From: CALODL01 sp942492115 | GTDB taxonomy: Bacteria; Planctomycetota; Phycisphaerae; UBA1845; CAIVHJ01 | DNA: 64,000 bases | NCBI GenBank assembly: GCA_942492115.1 | Contig: CALODL010000027.1 | Location: forward strand, 558,001 to 622,000 | Direction of reading: 5' to 3' | In this document: positions 26,789-36,800 of the stretch, piece by piece | How the letters are laid out: each line of letters begins with the position of its first letter | Numbering within the stretch: the stretch's first letter is position 1 | Position numbers and translations under genes: made by a program | Notes under the pieces: model-generated | Database searches by the model: none | What the model was told of the DNA's origin: nothing | Seen by the model: the letters and a program-made list of their open reading frames with translations, nothing else

Positions 26789-28882
26789 ATGGTTACGCCG
26801 CTGGTCATCCATCCGTTATGTCCGTCACTGCGCCGCGCAGATGTCGCACCCTGTGCAGCTGCGTTGTGCCTGGCGGTGTTCTTGTTCTGCGCATCACCGC
26901 TGATCAAGCTGATATGTCTGGGCGCGGCGCTGATGTGCGCAGGGTCCTGGGCAGCCGGGCGAACATCGTCACTCGCGGTCGTGGCGGGTGCCGCGGCGGC
27001 CCTGTTCGGCCTGGCGTTTCTGGCTGCTCCGTATGCCTCAATCACCTCATCGTGTCCTGCGGTCCTGTCGTGGGCCATGATTACAGGGTGCGGTGCAGCC
27101 TGGGTTGCTTGTGTCACGACGAACGTGCGGTGGGCACCGACGCAGCTTGGCGTGGCACTACCGGCCCTGGCCGTGGTCGGAGTACTCACCGGGCCCAGCC
27201 TGTTCGCCGCACTGTCATGGCGCGGAGATGAAGACTACCTCATCGAACGCGTGCTGAATCTCGTGACGGCCATGCAGGCATCACCGAGCCTGTGGATTGG
27301 CCTGCTGGGAGCAACAGCCCTGGGTGGTGTGCTGTGTGTGTCTGGTCAGCGTGTGCGGGTGTCGGTTCGTGTGTTCGCGATTCTAGGTGCGGCTATGGCC
27401 ATCGGCATCGCACTGGCGACCGAGAACGTTGACGGCCGCCTGGACTATGACTTGCGGCGCTACCCTTACCTGTCTGTGTGGGGCCACGTCCTGACATCGT
27501 GGTTTGGTGGTTCATGGTCCCAGGCGTTGTCCACCGATCCGGCGCTGCATCGCGTGTGGCCGGCGCTCGGCCTGGTCCTGTTGGTTCTGGGCGTGACGAC
27601 CGCATTGCGCGGGTGCAAAGTTCCCTGGTTCTGGCGCGCTACTGTGGTCGCGGCAGTGTGCACAACTCCTGTTCTGTTGTTTTATTCTACGCTGGTGTAC
27701 ATCGATCTGTGGCTCATCGCCCTGATGACCATCGTCGCCTTCAATGTAGATGACTTGATCGAAGACTGGTTGAGTGGACGTGCGGTGAACGCAGCATGGT
27801 TGGCGTTGATGTGCGCCATGTTCGTCAAGGAGACGGTCATTGTATTTGCCGCAGTCGTGCTGCTGTACGCCGGGGTCCGTGCATTGTCCAGGATCGCTCA
27901 GCACGAGCCGTGGCGCCCCGTACTATGCCAATGGGCAAGACTGGGCGCGGTGCTGATCATTCCTCTCGCACTGTATTTGTTCTTCAGGGCCCAAGGCAGC
28001 GTGGTGCACTACGGCTATCACTTTGCGCTCGGCAATTTCAACCAACTGCGGCTCTATGAGGTCATGGCTCAATCCTATGCCATGTTGTTCGGTCCGGTGC
28101 TGTTACCGGCGTTGTGGGGGGCCGTGGTGTTGCTCAGAGAGCGCCCGCGGCTGGTGCTGTTTTGCGCGGGCCTGTTCCTCGCCTACTGGCTGTTTTTCTT
28201 TGGGCTGCATCCACGCATGCGTCTGCCCGATGGCGATTCACTTCCGAAATACGCTGGCTATGGGCGGTTCATGATGTACATGCTGCCGCCTGTTGTCGTA
28301 TGCGCGGTGCACGGGCTGGTCAACGTCTGTCGCCGCCACCTGGGGGTCGGCGCAGCCGTCGTGTGTACCATCACCATGGCCAACGTGTTGCTGGCTCCTG
28401 TTCGCTTGGACGGATCGCGGCCGGCCGGATGGGGCAGTTTCGTACATGACACCGAGGCTCATCAGTATCCGTATGACGAGGTCTATGCGTGGCTGGCTGC
28501 ACGCAGTGGCCGAGCGCACGTGACCGTGTCCGTCGTCGGTCGACGCTACACCTATGCACCAGGTGACCGCATGTATAGCCAACGTCACGGGTTGAGCATG
28601 GCATTGTGCGAACATCTCATCGAACGGGAGAAAATCGTCATCGGACAGCCTGCCGCAACGCTTACGGAACTCGAGGCCGACTTCATGATGGCGGCAGCTA
28701 ATCGGCCGGATGTCATTGTTGTTCACCAGCCGGTGTGGGGGGCCTCCTGGCCGGATCCGCCGCGCTGCGCCGGCTACCGGCTGGCTCAGCGGTTCGATCG
28801 CCATACCTATCACATTGTGACCTATACCCGGGACACCGAATGGGTGCTTTCCACACATTCGGTGTCCGCAAATGGACGATAA
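26789..28882 (+). CDS. Polytopic GT-C-like membrane protein, 697 aa
   Basis: Two N-terminal hydrophobic clusters, then SWRGDEDYLIERVL with three acidic residues after a helix, then ~9 further helices and a soluble tail of ~130 residues. The layout resembles dolichyl-phosphate-mannose-type transferases. KYAGYGRFMMYMLPPVVV is a helix re-entry region. The ATG at 26789 starts seven bases after the preceding stop; a frame extending to 26747 would overlap that gene and is rejected. Function is inferred from topology and context only. Confidence 0.7.
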   Translation: MVTPLVIHPLCPSLRRADVAPCAAALCLAVFLFCASPLIKLICLGAALMCAGSWAAGRTSSLAVVAGAAAALFGLAFLAAPYASITSSCPAVLSWAMITGCGAAWVACVTTNVRWAPTQLGVALPALAVVGVLTGPSLFAALSWRGDEDYLIERVLNLVTAMQASPSLWIGLLGATALGGVLCVSGQRVRVSVRVFAILGAAMAIGIALATENVDGRLDYDLRRYPYLSVWGHVLTSWFGGSWSQALSTDPALHRVWPALGLVLLVLGVTTALRGCKVPWFWRATVVAAVCTTPVLLFYSTLVYIDLWLIALMTIVAFNVDDLIEDWLSGRAVNAAWLALMCAMFVKETVIVFAAVVLLYAGVRALSRIAQHEPWRPVLCQWARLGAVLIIPLALYLFFRAQGSVVHYGYHFALGNFNQLRLYEVMAQSYAMLFGPVLLPALWGAVVLLRERPRLVLFCAGLFLAYWLFFFGLHPRMRLPDGDSLPKYAGYGRFMMYMLPPVVVCAVHGLVNVCRRHLGVGAAVVCTITMANVLLAPVRLDGSRPAGWGSFVHDTEAHQYPYDEVYAWLAARSGRAHVTVSVVGRRYTYAPGDRMYSQRHGLSMALCEHLIEREKIVIGQPAATLTELEADFMMAAANRPDVIVVHQPVWGASWPDPPRCAGYRLAQRFDRHTYHIVTYTRDTEWVLSTHSVSANGR

Positions 28883-28889
28883 GGGAATT

Positions 28890-29609
28890 ATGAAAATATC
28901 GCTTGTCATGTTGACGTACAACGAAATCGATGGCGTCCGGGCACTCTACGACCGCATACCATTCGATGCGGTGGATGAGGCGTTCGTCGTGGATGGCGGG
29001 TCGACCGACGGCACGCGCGAATTCTTCGCCGAGCGTGACGTGCGTGTGTTGCCCCAGACCTCGCCGGGTCGGGGCGAAGCCTTTCGCATGGCTTTCGAGC
29101 ATGCCACGGGCGATGCGCTGATTTTCTACAGCCCCGATGGGAATGAGGACCCGGCGGACATCAGGCGTTTTCGCGTCCCGCTCGACGACGGAGCGGACGT
29201 GGTCATTGCCAGTCGCATGATGCCTGGCGCGCACAACGAGGAAGACGATCTCATTCTGCGCTGGCGCAAGTGGGCCAACAAGACATTCACGCTCATGGCC
29301 AACCTGACCTGGAACCGCCAGGCTTATGTGACGGATACCATCAACGGCTTTCGTGCCGTTACGCGTCAGGCGTGGGAGCAGTTGCGTCTCGACGGGAACG
29401 GCTACACGATTGAGTACCAGAGCTCGATTCGCGCGTTCAAGCTCGGGTTGCGTATCGTTGAATTCCCGACTCACGAGGGTGCACGCATCGGTGGCGAGAG
29501 CTACGCGTACTCGATCCCAACCGGATTGCGGTTTGTCAAAATGTACTCATCAGAACTGTTCGGAGGCCTGCGTGGTCGCCGGGCAGAGATGTCTCCGGTG
29601 ACACCATGA
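28890..29609 (+). CDS. GT2 family glycosyltransferase, 239 aa, soluble
   Basis: Cytoplasmic GT-A glycosyltransferase. ISLVMLTYNEIDGVRALYDR and FVVDGGSTDGTREFF are the nucleotide-binding blocks, and ALIFYSPDGNEDPADI holds the acidic metal site. It is short, with no membrane helix. The ATG at 28890 is preferred because AAGGGA precedes it by four bases; an ATG at 28872 overlaps the previous gene. Its stop overlaps the next start (ATGA). It is grouped with a PLP dehydratase-like enzyme and a GDP-sugar reductase-like enzyme, so it may use or follow that GDP-sugar. Confidence 0.83.
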   Translation: MKISLVMLTYNEIDGVRALYDRIPFDAVDEAFVVDGGSTDGTREFFAERDVRVLPQTSPGRGEAFRMAFEHATGDALIFYSPDGNEDPADIRRFRVPLDDGADVVIASRMMPGAHNEEDDLILRWRKWANKTFTLMANLTWNRQAYVTDTINGFRAVTRQAWEQLRLDGNGYTIEYQSSIRAFKLGLRIVEFPTHEGARIGGESYAYSIPTGLRFVKMYSSELFGGLRGRRAEMSPVTP

Positions 29610-30925
29610 GGTGCACACGCAGTGACATCATCGACGCTTTGGCCAGGTGGAGAGGCGTGGACAGCGCGAACACCGACGGTCAACTGTGGCCATTGGCCAC
29701 CGACACATATGAACTCGAAGAACTCGCGGCTGTTGTCGAGGTGCTGCTCGATGGGCGCATGACGATGGGGCCGCGAACGGTGGCGTTCGAAAAAGCGTGG
29801 ACGACCCATGTCGGATGCGCCAGCGCGGTCATGGTCAATTCGGGCTCGTCGGCGAATCTGCTGGCACTGGCCGCCATGGCTGCCCCACACGGCAGGCGTC
29901 CGTTGCAACCGGGTGACGAGGTCATTGTTCCGGCATTGACCTGGCCCACTGCAGTCCACCCGATTCATCAGGTCGGCTGCCTGCCGGTATTCGCCGATGT
30001 CGAGCCCGATACATTGAACATATCTCCTGCAACCATTCGACGGGCGCTGTCTCCGCGGACCCGCGCGATGGTCGTCGTGCACACGTTGGGCAATCCTGCG
30101 CCCATGGACGACATCATGGTGCTCGCCCGCGAACATGACCTCGTCGTCCTCGAAGACACGTGCGAATCCCCTGGAGCCCGCGTCGGCGATCAGGTCGTCG
30201 GAACCTTCGGCGACCTGTCGACCTTCAGTTTCTACTTTTCACACCACATCAGTACCATCGAGGGGGGCATGGTGTGTGCCGGGCACGATGCAGCCCGCTG
30301 GAGCGATCTGTTGCGCTCGTTGCGTAGCCACGGATGGGTTCGTGAACGAAGCGACCGGGCCCAATTGCGCGCCCGCCATGCGGTACAGGATGATCGCTGG
30401 CTGTTCGTGACTGCCGGATTCAACCTGCGTCCGACAGAAATCAACGCAGCGCTCGGTTTGATCCAGCTGCAGCGCATGGACGAATTCATCCGGCAGCGCC
30501 AGGCCGTGCGCCGCTGCGTGCTGGCCGGACTGGCCCCGTTCGAAGACGTTCTGCAGTTTCAGATCGAACGGCCCCACACGACGCATTCAGCATTTGGATT
30601 CTCGATCGTCGTTCGTCCGGAGGCGCCGTTCGACCGCGATGCATTGCAGAGCCATCTCGAAGCCCATGGTGTGCAGACCCGCCCACTGGTGGGGGGCAAC
30701 CTTGCCAGGCAACCGGCTTTCGAGCGTATTCCGCATCGCGTCGCCGATGATCTCGTCGTTGCCAACTATGCGTCAGACCACGGTTTGATGATTGGCATCA
30801 ACGGCGGGACCACCGAAACGCAGATCGACGGCCTCATTCGTTGCATACAAGCGTTTATGGCCGACCGGTCGCGCAGCGCCACCACGAATCGTTGTACGCC
30901 CCATGTGCAGGAACACTCAATATGA
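29606..30925 (+). CDS. His-type PLP sugar 3-dehydratase, ColD/RfbH-like
   Basis: A DegT-fold protein of 439 residues, but at the PLP-lysine position it reads SFYFSHHISTIEGGM, with His213 in place of Lys. The two other DegT proteins of this window keep Lys. That substitution is the mark of ColD (GDP-4-keto-6-deoxymannose 3-dehydratase) and RfbH, which remove the C3 hydroxyl instead of aminating. VNSGSSANLLAL and VLEDTCESPGA, the PLP-contact blocks, are intact. The next gene is a GDP-fucose-synthase homologue, as ColC follows ColD in colitose synthesis. ATGA overlaps couple it at both ends. The sugar (colitose or a related 3,6-dideoxyhexose) is inference. Confidence 0.82.
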   Translation: MRCTRSDIIDALARWRGVDSANTDGQLWPLATDTYELEELAAVVEVLLDGRMTMGPRTVAFEKAWTTHVGCASAVMVNSGSSANLLALAAMAAPHGRRPLQPGDEVIVPALTWPTAVHPIHQVGCLPVFADVEPDTLNISPATIRRALSPRTRAMVVVHTLGNPAPMDDIMVLAREHDLVVLEDTCESPGARVGDQVVGTFGDLSTFSFYFSHHISTIEGGMVCAGHDAARWSDLLRSLRSHGWVRERSDRAQLRARHAVQDDRWLFVTAGFNLRPTEINAALGLIQLQRMDEFIRQRQAVRRCVLAGLAPFEDVLQFQIERPHTTHSAFGFSIVVRPEAPFDRDALQSHLEAHGVQTRPLVGGNLARQPAFERIPHRVADDLVVANYASDHGLMIGINGGTTETQIDGLIRCIQAFMADRSRSATTNRCTPHVQEHSI

Positions 30926-31875
30926 ACATCGATCTATCAACGCAGCGTATTGCGGTCACCGGTGGCGCGGGTTTTCTCGGTCAGGCGGTCGTGCGCGGTC
31001 TGCAGAAGCGCGGTTGTGCCTCGATCGGCGTGCCCCGTTCACGAGACTACGACTTGCGCACCGAGAGCGGCGTTCAACGGTTCTATGACGATTTTCGGCC
31101 CGACGTCGTCCTGCACCTCGCCGCGTCAGTCGGCGGCATCGGCATCAATGCCCGACGTCCCGGGTCGTTTTTCTACGACAACGCGATGATGGGCCTGCAG
31201 TTGATGGAAGTGGGGCGCCGCACGGGCCTGTCAAAGTTCGTCGCAGTCGGGTCGGTGTGCGCATACCCGAAGTTCGCAGCAGTGCCCTTCCAGGAGTCGG
31301 AGCTGTGGTCCGGCTATCCAGAGGAAACCAACGCGCCGTACGGCATCGCCAAGAAGATGATGCTCGTGCAGCAGCAGGGTTACCGCGCGGAGTTCGGTTT
31401 CAATGCCGTGCATCTGGTCATGGTCAACCTCTATGGTCCGGGCGACGACTTCTCCTTCGAAACCTCACATGCCATTCCCGCTATCATGCGCCGTTGCATC
31501 GAGGCCAAATCGGAAGATCAGGCGTCGATTACGTTATGGGGCGATGGGTCACCCACCCGTGAGTTCCTGTACGTCAACGATGCGGCGGAAGCGCTACTGT
31601 TGGCCGCCGAGTGTTACAACGAGGACGAACCGGTCAACATCGGCACCGGTCAAGAAATCAGTATTCGCGACGTGGCCGAGCGCATCAAGGCTGTGGTCGG
31701 TTACGCCGGCACGATCGAGTGGGATGCGTCCAAACCCAACGGCCAGCCGCGCCGCTGCCTGGATGTGTCCCGCGCTCGTGACCACTTTGGTTTCGAGGCG
31801 GGCACAGCACTCGACGACGGCCTGCGCAAGACCTTTGAGTGGTACGAAAGCAGCCGCCTCGTCACGGCCGTCTAA
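30922..31875 (+). CDS. GDP-L-fucose synthase family epimerase/reductase (Fcl or ColC)
   Basis: NADPH-dependent 3,5-epimerase/4-reductase acting on a GDP-4-keto-6-deoxy sugar. IAVTGGAGFLGQAVV is the Rossmann loop, HLAASVGGIGINARRPGSF and VAVGSVCAYPKFAAVPF are family signatures, and NAPYGIAKKMMLVQQQGYR holds the YxxxK pair. VNLYGPGDDFS is also diagnostic. At 317 residues it is a normal Fcl. ColC, the GDP-colitose synthase, is a homologue of the same size, and the ColD-like gene immediately upstream makes that reading attractive. No gmd gene for the precursor is in the window. Confidence 0.85.
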   Translation: MNIDLSTQRIAVTGGAGFLGQAVVRGLQKRGCASIGVPRSRDYDLRTESGVQRFYDDFRPDVVLHLAASVGGIGINARRPGSFFYDNAMMGLQLMEVGRRTGLSKFVAVGSVCAYPKFAAVPFQESELWSGYPEETNAPYGIAKKMMLVQQQGYRAEFGFNAVHLVMVNLYGPGDDFSFETSHAIPAIMRRCIEAKSEDQASITLWGDGSPTREFLYVNDAAEALLLAAECYNEDEPVNIGTGQEISIRDVAERIKAVVGYAGTIEWDASKPNGQPRRCLDVSRARDHFGFEAGTALDDGLRKTFEWYESSRLVTAV

Positions 31876-31948
31876 TCCGTCGCAGATCCACCCCGGCACC
31901 CCGGATTCCCCTGCGTTTTCAGTGGTTGCGCCCGTCCTATTATTGGGC

Positions 31949-32107
31949 GTGTGCGAGGCTTCGTGCCAATCGGTCATATCACGGCTCGAAGATGTGAATT
32001 ACGCGGGCCATTCGGTCGCGATGCTCCATCGCATCGCCGAGGCGCTGGGCCAACGGCTGAACATACGCTGTGTTCCAGTGGAACGTGATTCGATCTCCAG
32101 ACATTGA
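31949..32107 (+). pseudogene. XRE/HigA-like antitoxin, C-terminal remnant
   Basis: The frame reads SCQSVISRLEDVNYAGHSVA, then MLHRIAEALGQRLNIRCVP, before stopping at 32107. Helix-turn-helix antitoxins of the HigA type typically end with SQSxISRLEdxdYxGHSLxML.RIA.AL..RL.IRF. The first two helices and any toxin partner are missing. It lies 73 bases past the last glycan gene, so it may mark the right boundary of the glycan island. Confidence 0.5.
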
Positions 32108-32145
32108 GCGGAGGTCAAATGCATGGAATGTGCCAACGGATCCGG

Positions 32146-32598
32146 TTACACAGCGAAGGCCAGCGTAATCAGGCCGATACCTGCGAGCGTCAACAGCGCG
32201 CCACTGAGCCGGGGCGCGGTTTGACCCTGGACGACGATGCGGGCCTGATGGCGGACATGGCTGGGAAGTCGCAGGCCCTGCAGGCCGCAGCCAATGATGC
32301 CGATTCCGCTGAAGACGGCGACGAACAGTGCGATACTGCTGAGGCCGAGGGCGATCAACCCGACAACGATTGCGCCGCACACGCCGCCGATGACCCAGCC
32401 CGTGCGGACGTTGCCGCGCACGCACTCGATCTCGGCCAGCGCATCGGCGACGGCCCGGGCGGTGGTACGGAGTTCCCGAGCCGTGGCCCGGTAGCCACAC
32501 TCGGAGCAGCGCCGCTCCGGTGAGCCGCGGAGGTCATATCCACAAGCGGGGCAGACGGGCGCGAAGCGCTCGTTACCGTGCACAGGCACTGTGAGCAT
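32146..32598 (-). CDS. Zinc-ribbon membrane protein, 150 aa
   Basis: Begins with a short lead, then CPACGYDLRGSPERRCSECGY, a four-cysteine zinc ribbon. A helical linker is followed by two or three hydrophobic helices (GWVIGGVCGAIVVGLIALGL, GIGIIGCGLQGL, LLTLAGIGLITLAFAV). Small zinc-ribbon plus membrane proteins of this type are common in planctomycetes; no function is known. The ATG at 32598 lies two bases after the stop of the upstream gene (32601), so the pair forms an operon. Confidence 0.72.
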   Translation of the reverse strand: MLTVPVHGNERFAPVCPACGYDLRGSPERRCSECGYRATARELRTTARAVADALAEIECVRGNVRTGWVIGGVCGAIVVGLIALGLSSIALFVAVFSGIGIIGCGLQGLRLPSHVRHQARIVVQGQTAPRLSGALLTLAGIGLITLAFAV

Positions 32599-32600
32599 CT

Positions 32601-33572
32601 CTACCCCCAGTCCCAGGCGAAGCTGCGTTTGAAGTGGTGGTAGTAAAACCCGACGAAGCGCATCACGACGATCATGGCATAGACCTCCGCGACTTGGAGA
32701 ATGCACAGGATGATCAACGGATGTTTGCCTGCGCCCCCGACCATGATGGCGGCCTGAATGACCACGCTACCTGCGACCACCGCAGCGGTCAGAATGCAGG
32801 TTGCCGTATAGGGAATGATCGTCTTACCGATCGTGGCCAGCAATAAATCGATCCGGGCGAAAGAACCGATGCCTCCCATTGCGATGACCAGTGTGGTCAT
32901 GGGCAACAGCACGACCCCCACGCCCACGAGGACCATGAGCCCGACATCCGCATACGGTGCTGTCCAATCCACGTCGACGAGCCGCGCGTACACGGCGGCC
33001 GGTCCGAAGCACACGACCCACGCGGCAAGGAATTTGAAGAGCGGCGTGATGACCGTGTCGACGGGATCATCGAGCAGTTCCAGTTCCGGCAACCGCGTCT
33101 CGCCGCTGGCGGCCTCGAGCACGACGCTGAACAGGAATGAGAGGATCCAGCCGGTGGCAATGATCTGTGCGATGAACCCCAGGCATCCAGCGAAGCCCAG
33201 CAGGGGCTGAATGGCCGCCATGGTCGCGACCACCAGGAACGGTGCGATCGCGCCCGGCTCGGCGATGAAGATCAGGCTACGCATGCAATCGCCCCAGAAT
33301 GGTAGCATCCGGCCGCTCGAGGTTACGCGTTGTGCCACCGCAGCCGGCCGCCACGCCACGGGCGGACCCGTACTGCCGACGATCACGTCGCGTGGTTGAT
33401 CGATGATCGCGGGCTGGAGATCCACGATGTCCAGCGCCAGCCCGTCATCTTCGAAAGCGGGGATGGGAATCGGCGCCCCGCACCTGCGGCACTTGACCCG
33501 TTTGCCCGCCAACCGGGCCGGTGCCTCATAGCGGGCTGAGCAGCGGCAGGTGATGGGGATGGTTGTGGGCAT
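32601..33572 (-). CDS. Zinc-ribbon polytopic membrane protein, 323 aa
   Basis: The N-terminus ITCRCSARYEAPARLAGK followed by RVKCRRCGAPIPIP is a CxC...CxxC zinc ribbon. Residues ~100-320 contain about six hydrophobic helices (PFLVVATMAAIQPLLGFAG, LMVLVGVGVVLLPMTTLVI). The layout recalls Yip1- or DUF4013-like membrane proteins that planctomycetes often fuse to zinc ribbons. Role unknown. It is the first gene of a two-gene operon with 32146; the promoter must lie within 33573-33830. Confidence 0.72.
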   Translation of the reverse strand: MPTTIPITCRCSARYEAPARLAGKRVKCRRCGAPIPIPAFEDDGLALDIVDLQPAIIDQPRDVIVGSTGPPVAWRPAAVAQRVTSSGRMLPFWGDCMRSLIFIAEPGAIAPFLVVATMAAIQPLLGFAGCLGFIAQIIATGWILSFLFSVVLEAASGETRLPELELLDDPVDTVITPLFKFLAAWVVCFGPAAVYARLVDVDWTAPYADVGLMVLVGVGVVLLPMTTLVIAMGGIGSFARIDLLLATIGKTIIPYTATCILTAAVVAGSVVIQAAIMVGGAGKHPLIILCILQVAEVYAMIVVMRFVGFYYHHFKRSFAWDWG

Positions 33573-33833
33573 GAAAGCCAGCTTAGCGGGCTGTCATGCG
33601 TGCGGCGATTACAACGTCCAGGCAGTATTCGAACCGTACGCGCCGGGTCGGGAGTGCTCATGTTCAGCCTTGATAACCAGTGGAGCGGATGGGTGGGCTC
33701 AGCACAAGAAGAAGGCTCTTCACGCATTTCCGGGATGGGCCTGCACACATGATCCTGTTGACGCACGCGTGCCGGAGGGTTCGAGGCATGGGCCGCTGCG
33801 GGGGACGTCCGGTCCCGCAAATCCGTGAGAACC

Positions 33834-33864
33834 AAAAAAAAAGGCGCGGCCCACAGGCCGCGCC
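33834..33864 (-). terminator. Strong factor-independent terminator of the M36 gene
   Basis: On the minus strand a perfect nine-base stem (GGCGCGGCC / GGCCGCGCC, 33843-33864) with a four-base loop is followed by nine T residues (33834-33842). It lies 20 bases past the stop of the large secreted peptidase. Confidence 0.92.
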
Positions 33865-33884
33865 CCACACATCGCACTTACAGA

Positions 33885-36800
33885 TTACTTGCCGGCCTGC
33901 CGGGCATCGCGCTCGGCGATCTCGATGACCGCGGGCGTGACCCGGTCGATGGCGATCTTGCCGTTCGCCGGACTGGCGAACAGGAAGGTGCGCTCGTCGG
34001 TAAGGGTGTCGTCATGGAGCACATCGATGACGAACTGGCCGGCGGCATCCTCACTGACACGGTATGTGTAGGTCGCGAGGTAGCCGGCCGCGTTCGTCCG
34101 CTGGCCCGGCGTATCCAGGCCAACGACCATCTGGCCAATTTTGACGTTGAAGGCATCCCACGCATCTGCGGCGGCGAACACGTGCGACTTGAGCGCTTCG
34201 ACGTTGATATCGACCAGTTCGAGCCCGCCACGTTTGCCGCCCGACGGCGCCAGATGCAACTGGTAACCGCGGAGGTCGGCTATGGCTGTGTCGGCGTACA
34301 CGCGGACCTTGACCAGGTCACCGGGGCGCACCTGCGCGCGGGTGGCCTTGAGGCTCAGCGTCGTGCGGTCGACGACGATCGGGTGGACCGTCGGAGCCGG
34401 GCCACCGTCCAATGGACAGCTGCACGACGTCTGGTTACCGAACGCGTTCAGGGCCGCGAAGGCATCATTGCCATCGCAGACGCCGTCAGGATTACACGAA
34501 CCGAACTGTCCGCCGGCATCAACGTTGAACGCCGTGGGCGGCGAGAACTCGCAGGGGTACCCGCCGAGGCCGGTGTTCGGATCGAGGTTTTCGAAGCAGT
34601 TCAAGGCATGGAAGCGATCGTTGCCGTCGGCCGTGCCATCGGGTGGACATGTGCCGAATTGACCACCCATGTCGGCGAATACGATATCGGTTTGGACACA
34701 ATTGCCACTGATGCAATCCCAGAACATGCAATTGTCATCACGGATATCGTTGGCATCGAGATCCGCGCAGTCCTGGATCGTTTCGCAGGACAGTTCGGCG
34801 ACGGTGATGGTCACCGGCTGGAACAGGTGGGTCACGAACTCCTGGCCCACCTCGTCGAACGTACTGGCAAACGGCGGAGCGCCGGTGATGTGGAAGGTCA
34901 AGTCGAAGTCACCCAGGGCATCTGGTGACGCGGTTACACGAAATTGCGCAAGGTAGCGTGGTCCGTCCTGGGCGGCCGGGTCCGTGAACGTTCCCGGGAT
35001 GGTCGCGTAGAACACGCCGAAGATGCCCGCCGCCGGCGTCTCATTGTACGTCGGAGGCAAGGCCGCTGCCGCGTCGGCAAAGATCCAGTCCGGTCGCCCG
35101 GTATCGATGAAGATCGAATCACCGCCGCCCGGGGCAACAGGCACGTCGTTGTACACCACCGTCCCGGTCGCGCCGGGATGGGGGATCGCCGTGTCATCGA
35201 TGACCAGCTGGTACGCGTTGAAGTGGTCACCGACAGCACTGTCATCATCCAGCCACACTGTGATCAGGGCGTTGGTGCCCTGGCCGATGACCACCGACGT
35301 CGGGCCAATCTGCGGTGCAGAATCCTGCAGGCCGTCACTGCTCATGAACACCCGGGTCTCAACACACGTGCCGAGGTCACAAGTTCCCGAGCCTCCATTG
35401 CACGCCAGGCCCTGATTGACGGCTGTCGTGGTGTCACAGTTACCGTCCGTACCACCGGCATCACATGACGCGGCGACGCAGTCGCCCGCGTCTCCGCAAT
35501 CCGGCGCATCGCCGCCGGAGCAGGAGCCGGTCTGGCAGGCTTCGCCAACGTTGCATGGGTCACCGTCATCACAGGTCGTACCATTGGCGACGTTGGTGAT
35601 CGTGTCGCAGTTGCCTTCGGCCCCGCCGGCATCGCAGGAGGCCGTCGCGCATTGCGTGCTTGCACCACTGCAGTCGGGGTTGTTCCCGCCGCTGCACGCA
35701 CCCGCCTGGCACGTTTCGCCGACATTACAGGCGTTGCCATCGTCGCACGACGTGCCATTGGACACGGGCGTCAACAGATCGCAGTTGCCCAGCGAACCGC
35801 CGGTATCACACGACGAGACATTGCACTGATCCGAGAAAGCCGAGCAATCGACCGGCGTGCCCGCGCAGGTGAAGCTGTCGACACACGTGTCGCCCAGCGT
35901 GCACGGGTTGCCGTCGTCACATGGATTGACACAAGGCTCACAGCCAATGTCATCGACGCGGAACGCATCGACGGCCGCTTCGACGATAGATCCGGCGCCG
36001 AGGTCGGACGCCATGAACCGGACCGACACGGTGCCGTTGGGCACGACAAAGTCTGAAACTTTGAAGCTCTTCTCGATCCAGCCACCACTGACCTCGCTGC
36101 CAGTGGGGCCAACAGTTTCGACGTCGACCCATGAACCGCCGTTTGATACTTCGACTTCGAAGATGTCGGCCATTGCACTGTCACCCTCGGTGTTGGAATA
36201 CCACCGGGCGTAGGTCACGACGGGTTCGGTCATGCCTGCCATGTCTACTGCGGCCGAGGTCAGTGTCGTCACGCCGCCGTCGACGTCGCTGTTGCAGCCG
36301 TTGGCCGTACTGTTGTCGGTCAACCAAGCCTGGCCCGAGCCATCGAAATCGGTCGGGGGATCGCCACGGTTGCAGTTGACCGGGATGCCACGGTTCCAGC
36401 CACCATCGGTCAGGCCAGCGCCGTTCGAGCCCGACCATCCACCGCTGACTTCGAAGTCGAGGGTCAGGACATTGATCAATTCGATCGCAGCCAGTGCGCT
36501 GTGCACACCCGCAGGAGCGTTGGTCGGGCTGGTGACCGCTGCGCCAACCGTCGGGCTGGCCGTGAAGTAGTACTCCAGCGTATCGCCGCAGTTGCCGCCT
36601 GGCAGAACGGCTTCATACTCATTGGGACTGAGTTCATTCATGGCCACGGTGGTGAATCCACCTGCTCCGCCGTAACGATAGCTGACCATGCCCGATCCGG
36701 ATTGCGGCGTGCCACTCACGGCAACGACGTTGACCGGAATGGTCGTCTGCTGCCCGGGAGCGACCAGCTCCGGGAGACCGTTGGGGAAGCTGAAACCGAT

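Noticed and set aside
33825..34928. Long open frame on the plus strand, opposite the M36 peptidase
   Set aside because: It lies wholly antisense to a well-supported gene with clear motifs. Its composition (runs of Arg, Val, Asp) mirrors the opposite strand, and it overlaps the terminator.
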